A stretch of DNA of 64,000 nucleotides from Podospora pseudocomata. Lineage: Eukaryota > Ascomycota > Sordariomycetes > Sordariales > Podosporaceae. Each line of letters starts with the position of its first letter. Position 1 is the first letter of the stretch. Below are positions 42,750-54,821 of the stretch, piece by piece. The notes below the pieces were generated by a model, which saw only the letters and a list, made by a program, of their open reading frames with translations, was not told where the DNA came from and made no database searches. The DNA lies in NCBI RefSeq assembly GCF_035222375.1, contig NW_026946366.1, positions 2,170,001 to 2,234,000 on the forward strand. Direction: 5' to 3'. The position numbers were made by a program, and so were the translations under genes.

Positions 42750-44828
42750 ATGTGAGTATTGCCTATCTTATCTCGCGCCGTCTTGAGATCAACACATTCT
42801 AACATGAGAGAAAGGTCCCGACAGACTCGGACGGTTGGGCGCCGTATTATGGGCCCGTTAGTATTTTTTGGTCTTGTAAACGGCGCTTGCAAAGGTCATG
42901 TTAGCTGACAGATATCTGGTGCAGACAATCGGCCTTGACGGACTTTTTGGCTGTAAGTGGTCGCCCCTGACATCTTGAGCCCCAATTCAGGACAGATCAA
43001 ACCAACTAACTGCCAACAGTCGCATAACATTTCGGCAAACCAAATCAGACTTGATGCTGAGGCTCGTCGTAGAGCGGCTGCCCAGGACAACCAAGAAGGT
43101 CAAGCTGATGCTGCTCAACAACAACTCTTGAATGAGAATGGCGATTTCGACACCCAGTCACCGGAATCTGACGAGGACGAGCCCGTTGTGGCATCTACCG
43201 GTCGAGTAACAAGAGGAAGAAGCGGAGCCCAGGCAACCTCTGAAGTCGAGCGGCGGAAAAAAGAGAAGGAAAAACACGCTATTGATAAGATCAAGGCCAG
43301 CAAGAAGTTCCAGAAACGTAAGCGCGATCCTGACGCTTCAGATGACGACGACGACGACATTGTCCGCGCGCTTTTCAACGAGCGTGCGAAGCCTCTACCG
43401 GGCCAGATGGAGAACTGTGCCATCTGCAACACACGGTTTACGGTAACACCGTACTCCCGCAATGCCCCTGACGGAGGCTTGGTCTGTTCACCTTGTGGAA
43501 AGGAGCTTGCTAAGGATGATCCTGCTCCCAAGAAGAAGACCAAGCGTGCCAGCGGAGGACCAGTGGGTGCACGTCGCCAGACCCAGAGCAGGATTTTGGA
43601 TGGAACATACCATGTCGGCGGCAAGAGCCTGATGTCTTTGTGCATTCAGACCTTGGCAAAGAACATTGATCTTGCCGAGGATTTGGGTGACTTGCCACCC
43701 AAAATTGTAGACAAGATTGCTCGAAAGCTTTCCAAGCACCGTCTTCTCAACCCCACGACACTCAGCCTGTTCCTGAAACCAAGCAACCAGGGAGTGCTCG
43801 TATATGACGGCGCCAAGCTCAGTGCGGACGACTTCTATCGCATCTTCCATTCGGTCCCGGAACTCAAGAAACTCAAAGTCCGCAACGCCATCCACTTCAA
43901 GGACGAAGTGGTAGAGTATCTCGTCGACCGTCATATCGTCCTTGAAGATTTGTATCTTCACGGGTGCAATCTCATCTCCGAAGGGAAATGGATCGAGTAT
44001 CTTCAAAAGAAGGGTCAGCCCCTGCGATCACTTCGGGTATACTGGACAGACAAGCATTTTACGGATGCTGTTCTTGCAGTTATTCCCACTAGCTGTCCCA
44101 ACCTCACCCGCCTCAAAGTCTGCCACAACCAAGCAGTCACCGGTGAAGGCCTGAACCACATCGCCAAAATTGCCACTCTCCGCCATCTGTCCCTCGACTT
44201 GCGCGAGGCAATCCACCCGGATGTATACGTCAAACTCTTGACCGCCATCGGACCCCAGCTCGAAACACTGTGCTTGACCAGAGTCCCCGAGCTAGACAAC
44301 ACAGTCCTCGACGCCCTCCACATGCACTGTCGCAATCTGAAGAAGCTCCGCATCACCGACAGTGAGCTCATGACCGACGCCGGATTTGGCCGCCTCTTCA
44401 CCTCAACCTGGTCCAACCCCGGTCTAGTCTTCCTCGACCTCCAGAAATGTCGCCAACTCGAATCAACGAAACCTCGCGAGAACCCCGACGGTATCGGCCT
44501 TTGCGATGAAGGGTTCAAGGCCCTGATGGCTCACTCGGGCAAGACGCTCCAGAATCTGAATGTTCATGGTTGTCGTCACATTTCCTGCAAGGCGTTTGAG
44601 GAGGTGTTCACGGCGGATAAAACGTATGAGAATATGCACAAGATGGAGATTTCGTTTTGCGAGGAGGTGACAGATTTTGTGGTGGGGTGTATCTTCCGGA
44701 GCTGTCCTAATCTGAGAGAGCTGAATGTGTTTGGGTGTATGAAGGTGAAGGATGTGAGGGTGCCGAAGGGGAAGATTTTGGTTGGGGTGCCGAATGCGAG
44801 GGGGATGGTTATCGAGGGTGAGGATTGA
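42750..44828 (+). CDS. rad7: DNA repair protein Rad7
   Basis: The conserved Rad7 start GPQSALTDFLASHNISANQIR is spread over three exons (ending 42856; 42925-42952; 43020-44828). Upstream, a GTGAGT donor at 42752 and CTAAC at 42799 suggest another intron (42752-42814) that splits the start codon as AT|G, giving MSRQTRTVGRR and 626 aa. If that intron is not used, the ATG at 42804 gives 629 aa (MRERSRQ). Residues of about 140-180 hold a CX2C...CX2C zinc motif (CAICNTRF, CSPCGKEL). The rest is leucine-rich repeats (NLTRLKVCHNQAVTGEGLN, GKTLQNLNVHGCRHISCKAF). Rad7 partners Rad16 in NEF4 and links it to Elc1/Cul3. Confidence is high for the gene, moderate for the exact start. Confidence 0.9.
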
Positions 44829-45553
44829 GGCGGTTGGTTGGGCGTTTTTGCGGGTTTATCATGTGGAGGGCCAGGATGTTGGAGTCCTGTCGTGCTTTTT
44901 GTTAAGCTTTAAGGATTCCACATCTGTGGCTCTAGATACCGGGGCCTTTTCGTCAAGCTCGGGGTGTTTTGGTTTCGGTTCATGTTGGGCGTTTTACAGC
45001 GATGATTTCGATGATATTCTCGCTGGTGTTTTGTTAGTATCCTCGATTCGGCGGTTTCCTTCCTTCCTTCTGGGGGTACCATGGTTATGGGGTCATCGCG
45101 TTTCGAGCTACGGTTGTTGTGTTAAATCGGAATGGAGCGCAGATTGCTTTCTCACAAGAGCGAACAAAACAAGGAAAGAGGGGGAGATGAAGTTGATTTA
45201 AGCTTATTGTACATTCTTGTTCATCACCTAACTAGTTGGTCAAGCTTATCTTGTCCAAAGCCGACGATATCCTCCCCTTTCCACACTCCCTGCCTTGGCC
45301 GCCAGCCACGGGGACGTGGAGGAGGTAGATCGACCGTTGAGTTGGGCCGCGAGGTACGTACCCGGCCGGGTTTAAAGATATGGGGACCAGGTCTAGCGCT
45401 CTCGTCGGTCTGGGGAAGGTCTGGGGTCTACTGCTGGGGAGGGAGGGCGTTCACCACCCTTTTTTTTTTTTTTTTTGGCTGGGAAGGAAAGTTGGAAGAT
45501 AACATGGTATTGTACATAGATTAATTAATACATTGGTTTTAATTCTAGGAATG

Positions 45554-45763
45554 TCATGGTTGTGTGACGGTGAGGGTGGTGTATTTAACGTTGCTACTCT
45601 TGAATTCTGTTACCTTGTTGAGTGTAGTCTGAATGTCATCTACAAGGTCAGGTTGTCCATGTTTTGAAGGGTTGGTGATGGGGCTCGGGTTGAACAGGAG
45701 GGGGATGTGTTGTTGCTCGTTGTTGTTCTCCTCGTCAACAAGGGGGGCTTTGATGTCCATCAT
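45554..45763 (-). CDS. Possible small protein, 69 aa, unrecognised
   Basis: Very tentative. From the ATG at 45763 the frame reads MMDIKAPLVDEENNNEQQ, then Pro/Asn-rich sequence and DLVDDIQTTLNKVTEFK before a TGA at 45554. The frame remains open upstream to about 45834 with equally protein-like sequence (YIGANDLESRINGQHVK), which suggests either a missing 5' exon or chance. No family recognised, no clear splice acceptor found. Confidence 0.2.
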   Translation of the reverse strand: MMDIKAPLVDEENNNEQQHIPLLFNPSPITNPSKHGQPDLVDDIQTTLNKVTEFKSSNVKYTTLTVTQP

Positions 45764-46989
45764 CACCTTCACATGCTGGCCATTGATTCGAGATTCTAGA
45801 TCGTTTGCTCCGATGTAGGACGTGAAAAGAAGAAGATATCATGCCATTTTCACATGTATGATGATGAGTGGTTGACCGAAGCAGGATGTAATGATGATGA
45901 TGTTGGAGCTGGGCGTTTACTCCGTAATCCAATCCCACGTGTAATTCACATGTTTCGAACCCTTCAGCTGTTGTTTACTGTCTCTCTCTCTCTCTCCCGC
46001 CCCTCACCGGCTATTGAAGTCTTGCGCTCTTCGACTGTAATTGTTCATGATTCCCTCCGATTCTGATACTTCCCTTCTTCCGAACTATTCTCTTCCTCTC
46101 GGTTATACAGTCGTGTTCTTCATGATTGTTCAATACCACCCTCAGATCTCGTCATCGAGAGTGGTGGTTCGTCACCTTTACCCGAAATCTACTGAGTCAT
46201 AAATATGTGACTCTTTACAGGGTAATCCGCTGTGAAGCCTTACATGCTTTACATGTGAAGGGATTCCGCACCTCCCATCTGTAAGACTTTACCGAGCGAG
46301 GTAACCAAACCGGTAAATATCCCCCCTCTCCCTCGGGTACATGGTATTTCACACACATCCCACATCTTTTCCCATCCCGAGTAGTACCCGGAGTAGATGG
46401 ATGGTGGATAGTCTGGCCTTCAACAGCCATCACCCCTGAATGAACCCCAACTTTTTCAACCCACACTTCCCCCGCCAAGCTCCACATCTTTTTCCCGTGG
46501 GGAATTGAATGAATGTTTATCCATGACACGAACCCCTCCACATATCCCATCAGAGCCGCAACTTGTCCAGACCCGGGAAGACCCAGCCACCACCCCGCTT
46601 GAGTCACGAGCTTTTTCTTCGGCCTCGATTCTCGGGAGTGTCTTTTTTCCAATTGGAGGCTTTGGGGGAGTTCAGCATACCCGGAGTTTTGCCACGGGTT
46701 TTTGGATATTCGGAGTTTGTGCGTGTGTGTGGTGGTTGGCTGGCTGGCCGGCCGAGCACACCGAGGAAGACCCCAATCACTCGCCGGGCCGAGGGAGTGC
46801 CTCCAGGGCAAAGCACCCCCCCCCCGCGTGGCTTGCTGACGACAGTCACCATCACAAAACACGGGGATGGTACCCTTGCTGGCCATTCTCATCCCATGTT
46901 CTGTTCCGATGAGAAAGCTGGGGGAGTTGATGCCTTCACCATCCCACGTTCCACGCCTTGTTCCTTTTTCCGATTTTTCTGACCAAGCC

Positions 46990-47016
46990 AAAAAAAAAAA
47001 AAAAAAAAAAAAAAAA
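46990..47016. repeat. 27-base poly-A run
   Basis: An uninterrupted A27 on the plus strand in the large gene-free region. No target-site duplication seen around it by eye. Confidence 0.9.
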
Positions 47017-50000
47017 GATCTGGGGCACAGCCAAACCGTGGGGATCGTTGCGCAAATCCGAAAGAGGGGCCAGCAGGCGGTGAAGCTCGTCCGAAGCTTC
47101 TCACCGGATTCTGTGGCGGCCATGGCAGTGGTGGAGTCCGAACCCCAGCTGACCGTGGTGAACCCTACCTCTCGACCGGGGGCGAGATCAACCTTGTTGA
47201 TTTTGCGGGGTGTCACGGAGAGCCTCACCACGTCTGAAGATCTAGAAAAACGGTGCTCGCTCCGTTGTCGGAACTTTTGATGCGGGAATGCTTGCTTGCA
47301 TTTCTGATTGTTCGTCTGTCACCTGCATGTTGCCTTTATGTGCTTCCGGTATCCCCCGCAAAATCCAACTTTGGGACGAAAATTGGGAATTTGGAGGGGG
47401 GGATCGGAGGTGCTCCGGGTGGTACCCGACCAAGATCCGGACCAACACCGGTCTTTGGCGGAACATGTGGTGGTGTGGGGCCGCTTGCCGGCACGGCACC
47501 TCACGGACCTCCAGCGTGTTCTTGACCGAAAGTTGCAGGTTTGGGGCCAAAGCTGCCGCTCAGCAGGACCTTTCAAGGCTAGCTCGGAAATACCACGCTT
47601 GGACTCCTGTAGACGATGCCGATCTGCTTGAGAATTGGTGATGCATTCGTGGCATTGAAAAACTCGAGGAAACGAACAGGGCGAGGTTGCTGGGCCGCAG
47701 ACGGGAAGGGCGGAGATCAGACAATCCTCGTCAAATCGAGAAGGTAACCCAAGGGGCACACTGTTGGGGTTTTCCGAATCCATTTCCCCAACCCTCTTTT
47801 TTCACTCTTTGTGGTCATTTTTGAGAAGGAAGTCACGCGGACGTCAGCAGATTGCATGCCTTGTACGGAGTACCTTGGACAGCCTCACGGCCCAATCCCA
47901 CCTCATCCGCTTGTTCCGTATCTACAACAGTTTGTTATGTAATTCTAGACCAAAGTGACAGCACTCAGAAGCGTGAAAAGAGTTCAGACGAAAAGCAGCA
48001 TGCCGTTGGGGTCGTCTGTTTGAGAGCGGTGGAGGCCGGCGGCACATCAGACATCAGACGCGAAGCTGTCCCTGTTTCACCAAGGGCAGGCTTCTCGAAG
48101 TCGTTTGGACGACATGGAGGACATCCCTGCGATGGCGTCGGGAGAAGTCGGGGGAAAACCTGCACCATCCATGCAGCCCGCAAACTGCATGCTCGTGCCT
48201 TCCCCGGGCCTGCCCCTGAGACTCCATCGCCCCACCGGCCGGTCCCCCCTTCAGACGATTTGCGATGGACCCACCCACACCCCACCGCAGCTCCACCGGG
48301 TCCCATTGACGGCTGTGACAGTGTGGGAATCTGCAGAACCGGAGTAGCGGTACCTCTCGACCGTTTGAGATTGAAATTCCCCTTTTCCGCTTTCTCGGTG
48401 AAATCTCTGCTATCTCGCAGAACTCGCAGTGGTTGTATATATCGGCGCCATTTTGCGACAATTCGGAACCCGACATATATGCCACGATAGCGAATTTCCC
48501 GGCAGCACCGGTTTTCTTGTACACAGTGCCGCTGGAGCCGGTGTGTAACACCAGCAACTGATCAAGCGTGTGCCTCTCGCTGGACTTATTAGGTAATTCT
48601 GCAAGGAGTGGCAGAGGTCACGGGTTGTCGCTGTGACAAGGGAGACTGTGTATTTTACAGATGAGAGGCCGACAACCGATCCCGACTTGGCTGCCGGCCA
48701 GCATCTCAACTTCAGCCGACGGTTCGGGACGAGGCCCCTTAGCCCAAACAGGCAATGGCACCCCATCATCGACACTTTGATTGGTCAGGTGCTGCGAGGT
48801 TAGTGGCCTGTCGAGATGAAGCTGAGAAAACCTTCCTCCCTTGCTGACCCCAGAAAACACGGAATTTTCAGGACTGTTTTACAATACATGATTACACCCA
48901 GCTGAAAGACACAAGCAGAACGTCCTGCTCATCGGCCCCAACGGGTGTCCGCCATGTTTTTTCACTCTCATGAAAATGTGATTGTGTGCTCTCAAGCAGG
49001 TCTCGGCGGGCGGCTGATGAGGTTCGTTCTCAGATTCCGGCCATTCCCATAGCTGCAGGAGTGACCACCTTCGATGTGACGGCGGTACTTGGCTTGGCTC
49101 ACATGGCGCAGGAGGTACCTTTTTTTATTTTTACGGATCGAGAGGTCTGGGTCTGACACACCCTGGCCAACCAACCACTCAGCAACCAGCCTGTGACGTC
49201 GCGCGCAACGGTGCGGCGGTCAATTCTTTCTTGATAATTTTTTTTTTGTTCTCTTCCCAACGAGAATCAAGCCCAGGGCCCAACAAATTGTTGCTCAAAA
49301 AAAAATAACGGGATATTCGGGAGCGATTGTGATTAAAGCCCAATATGCGTTTCCATGGATTCCGCGCCGTGTCGGGAGCCCATTCCGGTCCTTGTTGAAG
49401 TGGTTGAACCTCTGGGGTGTGATTGTCGGTGACTCCTGCTTTCGGTGTCGCCCGGCCGTGTAAGTGGAAACCCTGACCGCTACGGGAACTCGTACCGGTA
49501 CCGGCACCCCTGATGACAGGGGATCGTGACTTCTGTTTTTTTCCCCCCCAGTATCCCACCCATCGAGGCCCAACGTGCGAGCGTGCCCAGAGAGAGGTCG
49601 TAGCCCTTGAAACGTGCAACGAAACCTCCAGACAGGCCTCCGTCGCATCAAGTAGTAAGGTGTAGCAGGCGATGGAGCTGCTGCTGGCTTCTGCTTCGCG
49701 CCGCCGTGGTCTTGCAAAAAGGTCTTAAAGAGGAGGCTTGCCGTCGCCAACAAGCATTGTTGTTGTTGCTGTTGTTGGAAAGACACTCCAACAACCATCA
49801 CTACTGTTGACCGAAAAGGCTCTGGTGGCCCAATCGATTACACGCCCTAGCGGTAGTTTCAGTCGCCGTAATACTACTTCTAATAATACGCCCGCTGGTC
49901 GCTCAACCCTCGACGCACTAGACTCACGCCGCAGGGGACCCTCCCGTTCCTGTTCCTCCTCCTCTTCGAAGACTTCTTTTGTTCTCCCGACTCCCACACA

Positions 50001-50027
50001 TCCTTCCCCTCGTCACTCGCACATGCA

Positions 50028-52466
50028 ATGGCTTCGTATGCTCCCAGCGCCTCTTCATCCGATATCTCAACGCCTCGGTCAACATCCCCCTCATCGTCCT
50101 CAGTAGCGTCGGCCCGGTCCTCGCACTCATCTATATCTACCTCTAAGCGCATGTCCATCTCGTCTTCGCGCAGAATATCCGCCGCCAACCCAATGTCGTC
50201 TGTTGACATCGCTGCCATTGAAGAAGCCATGAGAATGGCCAACCTCGACACCCTCCGGGGTTACCAGCAAAAAACCTACGGCGAGGTCAAGCAGTTCGCC
50301 GAGACGCAGTACCTTTCCCAGAACCAGGCTCTTGGTTACCAGGTCATCAACGAGCCCATGTGGAATAAGGGTGAGTCAACATTCTTTTCTCTCTTCTCTT
50401 TGCGCGTCATTCCGGTTAGCAGGGGAAGCGGTGCCAGAGCTTAAATCTTGCACCGTGTCCGAGCAGACCTGCTCCCGAACCTGTCCGGACCATCTGACTC
50501 GAATACCGGCTCTCCCCCCCCTTCTCCCCCTCCCCTCTCCCCCTCCCTCTCTCTAAAGCATCATATCCCCCTACCTCCTCTCCTCCCGGTCTATTCTTTC
50601 TGAACCTTGATGAGCCTTTGCCTCCATCAATGACCTCCCGCATCCTCCCTTCGTTGCGCACCATGGCAGCTAACATCACGTCCCTCCGTCAAGGCCTCTC
50701 TTTTACCCCAGAGCAGCGCATCGCCAAGAACCTCACCGGTCTTATCCCACACGTCATGGAGGACTCGGGCAAGCAGTGCGAGCGTGCGCTCAAGATGATC
50801 CGGACTCGCCAGACCAACATTGACCGCTATCTCTATCTGTCGTCGCTCAAGTACCAGAACGCCGACCTCTTTTACCGCCTGCTCATCGACAATGCGAAGG
50901 AGCTCATGCCTCTGGTGTACACTCCCACCATTGGTGACGTGTGTCTTCAGTATTCTACTCTCTACACCCGCCCCGAGGCGCTCTACATCTCCATCAAGCA
51001 GCGCAAGTCGATAAAGACGATCCTCAAGAACTGGCCATATCCAAATCCCGAGATCTGCGTCGTGACAGACGGGTCTCGCATCCTGGGCCTGGGCGATCTG
51101 GGCGTCAATGGCGTTGGCATTCCGGTAAGTCACGTCGGCAAAAGCTGTGGACGGACGCAGCGGGGTCCCGGTGGGCTGGTTGGCTAATTTACATGCATCA
51201 GATCGGCAAGCTAGCCCTGTACACGGCGGCGGCGGGTATCCACCCGGATAAGACGCTCCCCATCGTTCTCGACTGCGGAACGGCCAACGAGACCAACCTC
51301 AAGGATCCGCTGTACCTGGGCCTGCGCTCGAAGCGGCCCTCGGTGGCCGAGCAGCAGGAGTTTATGGACGAGTTCATGACTGCCGCTGCCGAGGTCTATC
51401 CTGAAATGGTGGTGCAGTTTGAGGATTTCGAGTCGGAAAAGGCCTTCAACTACCTGGACCGGTATCGGAACAAGTACAAGTGCTTCAATGACGACATTCA
51501 AGGCACTGGCGCTGTTGTTCTCGGAGGGTAAGTTTTGGCCTCGCCGAAGGATCCGCAATTTTTGCTATTGCTAACCTGTTTTGCAGCTACATTGGTGCCG
51601 TGAATCTTTCCGGCGTTCCTCTCGAGGAGCAGCGCCTCGTCTTCATGGGCGCTGGCTCTGCCGGTGTCGGTGTCGCCAAGCAGCTTGTAGAGTACTACAC
51701 CAAGCGTGGTCTCTCCGAGCAGGCGGCCAAGGACAAGTTCTGGCTTGTCGACACCAAGGGCCTCGTGACCAAGGACCGCGGTGACAAGCTCGCCGAGCAC
51801 AAGAAGTACTTTGCTCGCGGCGACAACAACGGCCTCCAGTTCAAGTCTCTTGAGGAGGTTATCGAGTACGTCAAGCCAACCGCTCTTGTTGGCTTGACTG
51901 CCACCTTTGGCGTCTTCACCGAGTCTGTCGTCCGCGCCCTCAAGGCTTCTGTGGATGCCGGTGGTCTCGGCCGCAGACCCATTCTCTTCCCTCTCAGCAA
52001 CCCCCTCACCAAGGCCGAGTGCACTTTCGAGCAGGCCGTCACCTGGACTGATGGCACCGTCATCTTTGCCTCTGGCTCTCCCTTTTCTCAATTCACCATC
52101 AAGCTCGGCAGCGACCAGGCCATCACCTACTACCCCAACCAGGGCAACAACGTCTATGTCTTCCCTGGCATCGGCCTCGGCGCCATCCTCGCCAAGGCCA
52201 CCCGTGTCACCGACAACATGATCTACACCTCTGCTGCTGCCCTTGCCGGGTCCCTGAACGCCGAGGAGGTGCACAAGGGTCTGATCTACCCCCGCATTGA
52301 GCGCGTGCGTGATGCCAGCGTGATTGTTGCCCGCGAGGTGATGAAGGCTGCGCGTCGGGATGGTGTGAGTGCCCTGCCCGAGGAGCAATGGCTTACCTGG
52401 GAGGAGTGGGGTGACCCGGCTCTTGATAAGTATATCAAGGAGCATATTTATGACCCTGCTCTTTAA
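50028..52466 (+). CDS. Malic enzyme (NAD(P)-dependent)
   Basis: Four exons (50028-50370, 50694-51124, 51202-51527, 51587-52466) give 659 aa. It oxidatively decarboxylates malate to pyruvate. A Ser-rich N-terminus of about 65 residues precedes the core. Landmarks: PLVYTPTIGDVCLQYS (catalytic Tyr), TDGSRILGLGDLGVNG, IGKLALYTAAAGIHP (catalytic Lys), KCFNDDIQGTGAVVL (metal-binding acids), VFMGAGSAGVGVAKQL (cofactor Rossmann motif), LTATFGVFTESVV and PLSNPLTKAECT. The protein is longer than typical enzymes of about 560 aa because of its N-terminus. Intron 1 (323 nt) ends in an AAG acceptor 20 nt after GCTAAC. An alternative in-frame ATG lies within it at 50630. Compartment (cytosol or mitochondrion) and cofactor cannot be fixed from sequence alone. 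Confidence 0.94.
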
Positions 52467-53197
52467 GTGTTTGTTTTCCGGGGAGGGGCTGGTATTGAAA
52501 TTGGGAGTCTATAATGACTGGATGAAGCTGGGTTGGGAGAGAGGGAGGGGGGGGGAGGTGCATTACTGGCGTTGTTTACTTTCAGGGAAGGACTTAGCTT
52601 AGCCTTTTTTTTCTTTTTTTTTCTGTTTTCTTTGCTTTTGCTTGCCCCTTGGTATGAGCATTGCGGGGATTATAATGGGCTTCTTTTTTTTTGCGGTTAT
52701 CTCTTTTTCTAATGAATGATATCCCAACGAAGAGTTGAGGAGACCAAGTTTCACACACAAGATTTGGTTTTTGGATGGACTACAATGGATGGCAGAGTGC
52801 ATGGAAAACGGGAGGTTTCTGAGGCAAGACAAGACAAGACAAGACAAGACAAGATTACATTTGTTGGATGTGGCGGTGTCAAGTGAGCGTGCAAGCGCGG
52901 AATAGATAAAAAGAGGGAGGAACCCAAATACATATACTACTTGTTAGAATGAGAATGAAATGGGGGAGAGCGGTTTATGTCGAGATTGTTGATGCTTGAT
53001 AGGAGAGGTGAAGGTTGAATGAATGATTTGGTGTGCAGTTGTTGTTAGCATATGATGTGTTGTTGCTGTTGTGTGTCTGATTGGTGAACCTATAACCATC
53101 ACCGCAGTACCCCTTTATAACACCTGAGTGCTGTCCACCCTCTCACGTCAACATTCTCATAAATCTCTCTCTCTCACAACACCATCCCATCCCATGG
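52467..53197. other. Convergent intergenic region
   Basis: 3' flanks of the malic enzyme and 2EXR genes; contains T-rich runs and a CAAGA repeat. No gene seen. Confidence 0.5.
52825..52854. repeat. (CAAGA)6 tandem repeat
   Basis: Six perfect pentamer units in the convergent gap after the malic enzyme gene. Confidence 0.92.
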
Positions 53198-54821
53198 TTA
53201 AACCGCCCCCAAAGTCCCCAACCTCCCCCCAAAGTTACCTCCATAAAGCCTCCTAACTTCCACCCCCTTCTCCCCATTGTATCCTCCCCCTCCTCCCTCC
53301 TCGTTAAACTCATCCATTATGAAAGCATGCAGCAGTTTGATCTCGGGCATTCTTTTCAGTTCCTCTCTGACCCAGCCGTTTTCCTGCCGGGTGACTTCGC
53401 CGTCGTAGAACAGCAGGTCCTCGGAGTCGATGATCTCCGAGAGGGCAAAGGTGAGAGGAAAAAGTTTGGAGCGGTAGATGAGCCAGAGCGTCTCGAGGCC
53501 TTCGAGCCGGAAGGTGGTGTTGTTGAGGAGGGGGGAGCAGAAGGGGTTTTTGGAGACGAGGGAGTAGTGGTGGGCGGTCCAGACTTGGTGTGGGGGAGAA
53601 CCTGGGGGGAAGAGGGAGGCGATGGAGAGTGTGGAGGAGGGGGATTGGAGGCTGTGATGGGGTTAGTTAGCGGATGTCATAGAAGGGGTAGTTTAAGGGG
53701 CACATAAAGAAAAAAAAGGAAAAAAAAGCTCACTCAACAAACCTCACCGGCCCCTCCCCGGCAGGAAACAACTCCCTCCCCGGCCCCATCCCCAACCCCC
53801 ACTCCCACCCCCCCATCCTCACCCTCACAACATCACACGTGACAACCACCCCGACGGTCTTCAACCGTTCCCACAAACCCCCAATCTGAAACCTCCTCAC
53901 CTGCCTCTCCAACTCCGCCCGATCTTGTGGTTTTCGTATCAAGACTTGTTCGGCAAGCTGCTGTATATCCAGCGGCGGCGGCAGCTCCCCCTGTCCTACA
54001 CTACCGACAATCGTAGCCGCAAAAACAGGCCCGACACTCGGCATCTTTAGCCAATCCACCCCGGGGGAAAACCAGGTATGCGCCGTCACGTACGCCTGCC
54101 CATCCATCGTCACGACCTTTGTCTTCACCAGCCCCCCATGTCTCAAGCAAACAACCCTGCTCTCATGACACGTCCCCGCCAACGGCGGCGGTGGTAATAA
54201 GTTGGTAGTCACCACCGGTCCTGGCAAGGGGTTACTCCCCCCGTTCCCCCCAACCCCCTGATGCCCACCGCCCACCCGTGGTCTCCAATCTCTCCCGACC
54301 CTTCCCTCCTCTCCTTGGGTCCCCCCCTCGAAAACACCATGGTACCCCCTCACCCTACCCACCACCTGGCCCCCTCTAGGCAAATACCCGGCCCTGACCT
54401 CCAAAACACGCGGGCAACCCCAAAGGGCAAACTCCCATACTTTCATTCTAACCTCGACCGGCAGTTTCCTAAAGTAAGAAAACTTGGGGGCTTGGGTAGA
54501 AAGCAAAAGGTGGGAGTGCACACCCCCGATCTCGCGGGTCAGCTGTCTTGAGAGGTCCCGTTTTATGACTGAGAGCTGGGACTGGAAACTGGCCTCTAGG
54601 CGGCGGTGGGAGGAATGAAGGTCGGAGGAGAGGCGGTGGACTTCTTGGGTGAAGTGGGCTAGGAGTTGTTCCCAGGTTAGGAGGGGGGGTTCGATCGTAA
54701 GAGAGGGGGGGTTGTCATCGGAGGAGGAAGGGGGGTGGTGGTGGTGGTGGTGGTGGTTGTTGTTGTTGTTGTTGTTGTTGTTCTGATGGTGATGGTTGTG
54801 GTGGCTGTGGTGGGTGGTCAT
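53198..54821 (-). CDS. 2EXR-domain protein
   Basis: Two exons (54821-53734, 53651-53198) give 513 aa. The 82-nt intron has a GTGAGC donor, CTAACTAAC branch and CAG acceptor, joining ...VRFVD to LQSPSSTLSIA. The N-terminus has Asn and His tracts coded by triplet repeats (AAC, CAC). A coiled-coil-like stretch follows, then FRKLPVEVRMKVWEFALWG, PRVLEV and TCHESRVVCLRH, the typical order of the fungal 2EXR domain, an F-box-like family of unknown function that is much expanded in Pezizomycotina. A Gly/Pro-rich insert divides the domain. The C-terminal exon has DSEDLLFYDGEVTR and ends in a Gly-rich tail. No function can be assigned. Confidence 0.78.

Larger units (their letters stand above)
44829..50027. 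other. 5.2 kb without a convincing gene
   Basis: The longest gap in the window. Open frames on both strands are either broken by homopolymers (for example Phe runs from poly-T) or lack protein-like composition. It contains CT tracts (45978-45997), a T20-type run near 45460, a 27-base poly-A, and, close to 50 kb, the probable long leader of the malic enzyme gene. A small minus-strand frame is listed separately. Confidence 0.5.

Noticed and set aside
46215-47231. 338-codon minus-strand open frame in the large gap
   Set aside because: It depends on a Phe run from poly-T, has no domain-like sequence and no conserved motif; read as chance.
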